Source: JBCDAP01 sp038747915
GTDB lineage: Bacteria > Planctomycetota > Phycisphaerae > Phycisphaerales > UBA1924
NCBI GenBank assembly: GCA_038747915.1
Contig: JBCDJJ010000072.1
Location: 1-18,172 of the forward strand
Length of the DNA: 18,172 bases
Reading direction: 5' to 3'
Shown piece after piece: positions 13,210-18,172 of this stretch (positions are counted from its first letter, which is position 1; the number at the start of each line of letters is the position of its first letter). The position numbers and the translations under genes were made by a program. The notes below the pieces were generated by a model. It worked only from the letters and a program-made list of their open reading frames with translations, searched no databases and was not told where the DNA came from.

Positions 13210-13971
13210 ATGCCTGTGATCAAGCACGCCGAGGCATCGTCGATTGCGCGCGAGGCGATCGTGCTCGATCTGGGCGATCTCGATCGCGAGGCGTCGCGGC
13301 TGCGCGAGCAGGCGGAGGTGCGCGCCGCGGAGATCATCACGGAGGCGAAGGCCGAGCGTGAGCGGCTGATTTCCGGGGCCGATGAGCGCGGGTACGCGGA
13401 GGGGCTGGAGCGGGGCCGGGCCGACGGGCTCAAGAAGGGGCGTGAGGCTGGCCGTGAGGAGGCGTTGGCTGCGGCCAAGGAGGAGTTCGCGGTGCTCGCG
13501 GCTCGTTGGGAGGAGGCGCTCGAGGCCTTCAGCGCGGCTCGGCAGGGGCTGCTCGCGAGCGCGCGGCGTGATGTGGTTCGACTCGGCGCAGCGATCGGTG
13601 AGAAGGTGGCGAGGCGCGTGATTGCGTCGGATGGCGAGCAGGTGGCCCGATCGCTCGAGGCGGCCCTGTCGGTGTTGCTCGATCCGAGCCGGCTGGTGAT
13701 CCGCGTGCACCCCGACGATGCGGCCCTGACCGAGGAGGTCTTGCCGTCGCTCACCTCTCGATTTGCGAGTGAGCCCCATGCGGAGATCGCAGAGGATGCA
13801 ACGCTGACACCGGGGTCGTGCGTGGTGCGGACGGATCGGGGGGAGATTGATGCATCGATCGAGACGATGCTCGGACGCGTGGTTGACGCGGTCCTCGAGG
13901 GTATCAGCGAGCGCACGGAGCTGCTCGGGTCTGATCCCGAAGCACCCGCTGACGAGGCAGGCGCCACGTGA
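13210..13971 (+). CDS. fliH: Flagellar export ATPase regulator FliH
   Basis: FliH forms the stator of the export ATPase, binds FliI, and anchors the complex to the C ring. The product is 253 residues. Residues 24-60 are an amphipathic Arg/Glu/Ala helix. Six glycines then occur exactly every fourth residue (61, 65, 69, 73, 77, 81), the GxxxG helix-packing repeat that is diagnostic of FliH. The C-terminal domain has the family's SCVVRTDRGEIDASIETML block and a final helix. I use ATG 13210, just after a G-run (13195-13202). An upstream in-frame ATG at 13183 lies inside the repeat hairpin and adds only nine residues. The stop overlaps the GTG of fliI by four bases. Confidence 0.92.
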   Translation: MPVIKHAEASSIAREAIVLDLGDLDREASRLREQAEVRAAEIITEAKAERERLISGADERGYAEGLERGRADGLKKGREAGREEALAAAKEEFAVLAARWEEALEAFSAARQGLLASARRDVVRLGAAIGEKVARRVIASDGEQVARSLEAALSVLLDPSRLVIRVHPDDAALTEEVLPSLTSRFASEPHAEIAEDATLTPGSCVVRTDRGEIDASIETMLGRVVDAVLEGISERTELLGSDPEAPADEAGAT

Positions 13972-15323
13972 CGTTGCTCACCGATGCGATTGCGCGGGTT
14001 GACGCGGTTGATCCGCTCGGTGTGCGTGGTTCGGTTGAGGAGCTGCGCGGGTTATCGTTGCTGGTTGACGATCTTCCGGTGGGTGTTGGGTCGCTCGTCT
14101 CGGTTGGTGATGGGCGGCGCGGCGAGGTGGTCGGGTTTTCTGGTGGGTCGGCGGTGGTGATGCTGCTTGATGGTTCGACGGGTGTGCGACCGGGAGATCC
14201 GGTGCGGTCGCTCGAGTCGACGCCGACGATGTCGGGCGGGCGTTCGCTGCTCGGTCGTGTGGTGAACGGGCTGGGTGAGCCGATCGACGGTCGCGGTCCG
14301 CTTATGGAGACGCGTCCGGTGCCCTTGCACGCGGCGCCGGTGAACGCGATGTCTCGCGGTCGGATCCGGACGCCGCTGTCCACCGGTGTGCGCACGCTCG
14401 ACTTGTTGACCACCGTCGGGTTGGGTCAGCGGATGGGGGTGTTCGCGGGGCCGGGTGTGGGCAAGAGCACGCTGCTCTCGGGGATCGCGAAGCACTCGTC
14501 GAGCGATCTGAGTGTGATCGCGTTGATCGGCGAGCGCGGACGGGAAGTCGGCGACTTCATCGAGCACACGCTCGGCGAGTCGGGCTTAGCGCGGAGCGTG
14601 GTGGTGGTTGCGACGAGTGATGAGAGCCCGCTGCTGCGGGTGCGGGCGGGGCTTGGAGCGTGCGCACTCGCGCAGTCGTTCGCGGACAACGGGGACCACG
14701 TCACGCTCGTCTTCGATTCGGTGACACGTTTCGCGCACGCGCAGCGGCAGATCGGCCTGGCCGTGGGCGAGCCGCCGGCGACGAAGGGGTACACCCCGAG
14801 CGTGTTCGCGCAGCTGCCGTTGCTGCTGGAACGAGCGGGTGTCATGGCCAGCGGTGGGAGTATCACGGGCTTCTACTCGGTGCTCGTGGAGGGCGATGAC
14901 ATGACCGAGCCGATCGCGGATGCGGTGCGCGGCATCCTAGACGGGCACGTGATCTTGTCCCGCAAACTTGCTCGGCAGGGGCATTTCCCGGCGATCGATC
15001 CGCTCGATTCGATCAGTCGCCTCGCTGAAGACATCACCGGGGAGACACACCGGGCGGCACGGTCGTGGGTGATCAAGCTTTTGTCGGCCTACGCCGAGGC
15101 GGAGGAACTGATCCAGATCGGCGCGTACGCGCAGGGAGCCGATCTGCTGACCGATGTGGCGGTCGAGCTGAAGCCTCAGCTCGATCAGTTGCTCCGTCAG
15201 GCACGGGGTGAGCACGAGGGGATCGACGAGTCACTCCCGAAGATGGTGGCGCTCGCGCAGCAGGCTCAGACGCTCGTCGAGCGACGGGCGGCGGGGGCCG
15301 GCGCCGGGCGCCGGGGTGGGTGA
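13968..15323 (+). CDS. fliI: Flagellum-specific ATPase FliI
   Basis: FliI is the hexameric ATPase at the flagellar export gate, related to the F1 beta subunit. The product is 451 residues, the usual length. Key motifs are VVNGLGEPIDGRGPL (98-112), Walker A AGPGVGKST (160-168, Lys166), GERGREV (188-194) with the catalytic Glu region, Walker B LVFDSVTRFAHAQR (Asp250), the GEPPATKGYTPSVFAQLP block (267-284) and SRKLARQGHFPAID. The start is GTG in a GTGA overlap with the fliH stop, and the stop is in a GTGA overlap with the fliJ start, implying coupled translation of the three ATPase-complex genes. All catalytic residues I can identify are intact. Confidence 0.96.
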   Translation: MTLLTDAIARVDAVDPLGVRGSVEELRGLSLLVDDLPVGVGSLVSVGDGRRGEVVGFSGGSAVVMLLDGSTGVRPGDPVRSLESTPTMSGGRSLLGRVVNGLGEPIDGRGPLMETRPVPLHAAPVNAMSRGRIRTPLSTGVRTLDLLTTVGLGQRMGVFAGPGVGKSTLLSGIAKHSSSDLSVIALIGERGREVGDFIEHTLGESGLARSVVVVATSDESPLLRVRAGLGACALAQSFADNGDHVTLVFDSVTRFAHAQRQIGLAVGEPPATKGYTPSVFAQLPLLLERAGVMASGGSITGFYSVLVEGDDMTEPIADAVRGILDGHVILSRKLARQGHFPAIDPLDSISRLAEDITGETHRAARSWVIKLLSAYAEAEELIQIGAYAQGADLLTDVAVELKPQLDQLLRQARGEHEGIDESLPKMVALAQQAQTLVERRAAGAGAGRRGG

Positions 15324-15790
15324 TCGCGGTGGCGGCGTTTCGGTTCAAGCTTCAGCCGGTGCTGGAACAACGCGAGCGAGAGGAGCGCGCCCGGCGGATC
15401 GAGCTTGCAGCGATCGAGGGGGAGCGGGGGGAGGCCGAGGCGATCATCCGCGGCGCTCAGGTGGCGATCGAGGCATTCCGGGAGGAGTGGCGGGCCACCG
15501 CGACGAGGGGTGTGCTTCGGCCCGGCGATATCGGACGGCAGGCGAGCGCCTCGATCGCGCAGCATGTCAAGGCGCAGCAGGCGGCGATCCGTCTCGCGGG
15601 CATCATGGAGCGATTAGATGAAGCGCGCGGGCGCCTCGCCCAGGCGTCGGCGCGACGGCGGGCGGTCGAGCTATTGAGACAGCGCCGGTTGGCCGAATGG
15701 GAGCGCGAGCAGGCGCATCGTGAGGCGTCGGCGGTGGATGACCTGGTCACCGGCGCCGCGGCACGCCGCTTGATGCGGGGAGGTTCGTAA
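15320..15790 (+). CDS. fliJ: Flagellar export protein FliJ
   Basis: FliJ is the small coiled-coil stalk in the FliI hexamer, comparable to F1 gamma, and links it to FlhA. The 156-residue product begins with the family pattern FRFKLQPVLEQREREE (residues 7-22). It then continues as one long Glu/Arg/Ala-rich antiparallel coiled coil, with no membrane segment. Identification rests on that N-terminus, the helical composition, the size and the position after fliI. The GTG at 15320 overlaps the fliI stop; a GTG three codons later (15329) is equally close to the family start. The stop shares one base with the next ATG (TAATG). Confidence 0.88.
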   Translation: MIAVAAFRFKLQPVLEQREREERARRIELAAIEGERGEAEAIIRGAQVAIEAFREEWRATATRGVLRPGDIGRQASASIAQHVKAQQAAIRLAGIMERLDEARGRLAQASARRRAVELLRQRRLAEWEREQAHREASAVDDLVTGAAARRLMRGGS

Positions 15791-16497
15791 TGCGCAATCT
15801 CTGGCTGATGATCTCATTGCTCGCGGTCACGAACCTGACCGCCCTCGTGGTGATCCTGGGGTGGCTTCAGGCGACGCAGCGGCTCAACGTCGACCGTGTG
15901 CTCGCGGTGCGGGACGTGTTCACCGAGCCGGTGCCGATCGAGGAGGCCAAGGCCAAGATCGAGGAGGAAGAGCAGGCCGAGGCCCAGCGTGTCGCCGATC
16001 TGGAGGCCCGGGTCGGCCGTCCTCCGCTCACGGCGGGGCAGCGGCTTGCCGTGGTCGAGGAGTTCAAGCGGGTTCAGCAGGCGGAACTCGAGCGAGTGGA
16101 GGAGGAGACGCGTCGACTTCGGGCGTCGCTGGTCGCGGAGGCGGATGCGATCTCCAGAGACCGCGAGCGGCTCGAGGCGGACAGAACGGCGTTCGAGCAG
16201 ATGCGCAGAGAAGTGATCGAGCGCGAGGATGATGCGCAATTCCAGCAGGTGGTGAAGCAGTACGAGTCGATCCCACCGAAGCAGGGCGCCGAGATGATGC
16301 TCGATCTCGTGCGAGAGGGGCGCGAGATGGAGGTGGTGGGGTATCTCGATGCGATGAAGAGCAGGCAAGCGGCGAAGGTGATCGGGCAGATCCAGAAGCA
16401 GGACTCGCCGCTGGCAGCGAACTTGCTGGAACGGCTCAAGGTGTACGGGCTGATGCCCGGCGCTGAGGAGCCATCCAATGCCGACGACGGCGTTTGA
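15790..16497 (+). CDS. MotE-like flagellar protein with membrane anchor and MgtE_N-type domain
   Basis: The product is 235 residues. An N-terminal membrane helix (about 5-27, MISLLAVTNLTALVVILGWL) acts as an uncleaved anchor. A long charged coiled coil (about 50-165) and a C-terminal domain (about 167-215) follow. The C-terminal domain is similar to the MgtE intracellular N-domain and to MotE: YESIPPKQGAEMMLDL, then YLDAMKSRQAAKVIGQIQ. In the known rhizobial case MotE is a periplasmic partner of MotC; in many other bacteria a similar gene lies between fliJ and fliK without a proven role. The membrane topology suggests that most of it is periplasmic. It overlaps fliJ by one base and fliK by 20, so it is clearly part of the operon. 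The exact function is unknown. Confidence 0.75.
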   Translation: MRNLWLMISLLAVTNLTALVVILGWLQATQRLNVDRVLAVRDVFTEPVPIEEAKAKIEEEEQAEAQRVADLEARVGRPPLTAGQRLAVVEEFKRVQQAELERVEEETRRLRASLVAEADAISRDRERLEADRTAFEQMRREVIEREDDAQFQQVVKQYESIPPKQGAEMMLDLVREGREMEVVGYLDAMKSRQAAKVIGQIQKQDSPLAANLLERLKVYGLMPGAEEPSNADDGV

Positions 16498-18172
16498 ACT
16501 CGATCTCGCTGGTGCATCGGTGACGCCGTCGCGTTCGCGCCGAGAGACGGCGGGCGGCGGTGACCGCGCACAGAACGATGGATTCGACGCTGTGTTTGCG
16601 CGGACCAGCAGCGCGAGGGGTGATTCAGGCCCCATCGATCGTGAGCGGCCTTCGGTGGGAGTGGACGGGACCACGCGGTCCGAGGGGGCGCGCGAGAGAG
16701 CCGAGCTCGTGTCAGCAGAAGTGCGCGCGCCCGTGGACGATGACGCCGAGACATCGATCGGCGAACGTGCCGAGGTCGGTGGCGAAGCGACTTCGGATGG
16801 GATCGAACCGAGGCCACGCGATGACCGCGAGCCCGTCGAGAGGGATCCACAGAGTTCTCGATCGGATGGTTCGGAGGCACCACCGCGGTTGGATGAGGTG
16901 GATGCGGACTCGGAGATCGACGAGGAGGACGCAGCGGTTCGGGTGCGTGATGCGTTGAGCCAGCCTGTGCAATGGGTGGGTGGGGTGAGCGACCCGCGTG
17001 TGAGCGCGGGTGGCGATGCCGATTCTCAAGAGCGTGGAGAGGGTGCGGTGTCGAAGCCGGGCGCTCGTTCGGACCGGACGAATGCGTCTGTTATTGAAGA
17101 TGCCGCTTCGGGCTTGGCGAACGGGCGTGGTGTGGTTCGGGTTGGCTCTGGCTTACCCGAAGAGGGTGGCGTGCCGGCGAATGGGACCGGCGCGGCATCG
17201 TTCCAACCTGGCGCTGAGGGTGTCTCTGGGCAGGTCGGGCTCGGTGCGACTCAGGTCACCACGAGCGAGGCGAGTGTGTTGGCGGCGACTTCGGCGCCGG
17301 AGTCGGCGTCGGGGAACGACTCGGTTGAACAGGCATCATCCCCAGCGAGCGCACGTGCCCCGGGCTCGGCGCCTCAGGCGGTTCAGGGGACTCAGCCGAT
17401 CTCCGGTGACGCCCTGGCTCCGGCGGGGGTGACGGACGACGTTGTTGATGAACCCTCGGCCGGTGCCGAGCGCGTTGTCGTCGATGGGAAGACTCACCGA
17501 GAAGCCGCCGGTGCGACGATCGCACCGGATCGCGAGGCGCCGAAGGAGAGTTCGAAGGACGATGCGCGTGCGAGCGATCGTGTGCAGGCTCAGTCGTCCG
17601 CGGCGGGATCCGGTGCGGGTGCGTCCGGGGGCGATCCCGGCGCTGGCAATGCCTCGAAGGACGGCGGCGAGCACTCGCGGCGCGGCCCGTCGGGTGGCGA
17701 TCCGGCAGCGAAGACGTCGGCCGAGTCGAGTGCGGCGGCGTCGACATCTGGTGCTGAGCGAGGCCGTGCTGCTGAATCGCCCGCGCCAACCGCGGGGCAG
17801 TCGAGTTCGCCGACCATCGCGGGCACACCAACGCCCGCGTCGAACGCGATTCCATCGCTCGCGGGAACCGAACGGATCGATGCGGCGCCGAAGCTCGCGA
17901 CCACGAACTCGGGCGAGGCCGAGACCGACGCACGTGTTGCTGCGGCGGCACGCCGCGGGATCGCTGCAGCGTTGAATCAGCGCGGCGGGCCGGTCACGAT
18001 CAAGCTGCACCCGGAGACTCTCGGGCAGATCAGCGTGCGGATCGAGACGGTGGAGGGTCGGTCGGCGATCGAACTGGAGGCGACGACGAAGGCGGCCGAG
18101 CGTGCGCTCCGGGCCGAGCTGTCGTCGCTCCGTGCTCAGCTCGAGTCCAAAGGTGTTCGGGTTGAGCGGTTG
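16478..18172 (+). CDS. fliK: Flagellar hook-length control protein FliK, 3' end beyond the window
   Basis: FliK is exported during hook growth, measures hook length and switches export specificity through FlhB. 565 codons are open to the window edge. Residues 1-490 or so have low complexity (Ala, Gly, Ser, Glu, Asp, Arg), have no domain, and should be disordered, as for the FliK ruler. From about residue 500 the conserved C-terminal domain starts: VTIKLHPETLGQISVRIETV, then SAIELEATTKAAERALRAEL and SSLRAQLESKGVRVERL. This matches the LxPxxLGxVxVxI pattern of Flg_hook. The ATG at 16478 has GAGGAG at 16465-16470, seven bases upstream, inside the preceding gene; the two overlap by 20 bases. The frame is free of stops throughout, and a bias-like composition unrelated to its neighbours is normal for this region of FliK. 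Confidence 0.9.
   Translation, partial: MPTTAFELDLAGASVTPSRSRRETAGGGDRAQNDGFDAVFARTSSARGDSGPIDRERPSVGVDGTTRSEGARERAELVSAEVRAPVDDDAETSIGERAEVGGEATSDGIEPRPRDDREPVERDPQSSRSDGSEAPPRLDEVDADSEIDEEDAAVRVRDALSQPVQWVGGVSDPRVSAGGDADSQERGEGAVSKPGARSDRTNASVIEDAASGLANGRGVVRVGSGLPEEGGVPANGTGAASFQPGAEGVSGQVGLGATQVTTSEASVLAATSAPESASGNDSVEQASSPASARAPGSAPQAVQGTQPISGDALAPAGVTDDVVDEPSAGAERVVVDGKTHREAAGATIAPDREAPKESSKDDARASDRVQAQSSAAGSGAGASGGDPGAGNASKDGGEHSRRGPSGGDPAAKTSAESSAAASTSGAERGRAAESPAPTAGQSSSPTIAGTPTPASNAIPSLAGTERIDAAPKLATTNSGEAETDARVAAAARRGIAAALNQRGGPVTIKLHPETLGQISVRIETVEGRSAIELEATTKAAERALRAELSSLRAQLESKGVRVERL

Overview
The window is high-GC, gene-dense bacterial DNA. Its centrepiece is the left part of a flagellar basal-body/export operon (flgB to fliK) sitting behind its own two-component, sigma-54-type regulator. 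GC-rich sequence, many GTG starts, a flgBC-fliEFGHIJ-motE-fliK gene order and intergenic tracts packed with small palindromes suggest a motile planctomycete, perhaps of the Phycisphaerae. That placement is an inference from gene content and style, not from a marker gene.

Left part (1-5625), housekeeping and accessory genes. The 5' two thirds of an NAD-dependent DNA ligase gene (ligA, minus, cut by the window edge) diverges from folD. folD is followed by a tatA-family gene. A TetR-family repressor gene (minus) overlaps the 3' end of tatA tail to tail, and is itself divergent from a short-chain dehydrogenase gene. The AT-rich gap between the repressor and the dehydrogenase carries palindromes that look like the repressor's operator. 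A gap of about 475 bp follows (3920-4395). It has no gene but holds at least six stacked palindromic elements of four or five sequence types. A NifS/IscS-type cysteine desulfurase gene (minus) closes this half.

Right part (5779-18172), flagellar block, all on the plus strand. A FlgN-like export chaperone, a soluble NtrB/FlrB-type histidine kinase and an NtrC/FlrC-type regulator with an intact GAFTGA motif form a tightly packed upstream unit. A near-consensus -24/-12 (sigma-54) element lies between the regulator and flgB. Then come flgB and flgC (proximal rod), fliE (rod/MS-ring adaptor), fliF (MS ring), fliG (rotor switch), fliH-fliI-fliJ (export ATPase complex), a MotE-like membrane protein and fliK (hook-length control, cut by the window edge). 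Junctions from fliH to fliK overlap by 1-20 bases, as does kinase-regulator, so translation is probably coupled. The fliG-fliH gap is the exception: it is filled by a long hairpin made of inverted 7-base tandem repeats.

The most notable observations are: a FolD in which three catalytic positions (K56, Q100 and D125 in human numbering) are Q, H and E; a ligase with substitutions in motifs I and IV; the palindrome cluster after the dehydrogenase gene; the heptad-repeat hairpin inside the flagellar operon; and a sigma-54 promoter whose predicted start falls on the flgB start codon. I see no CRISPR array, tRNA, rRNA or transposase gene.
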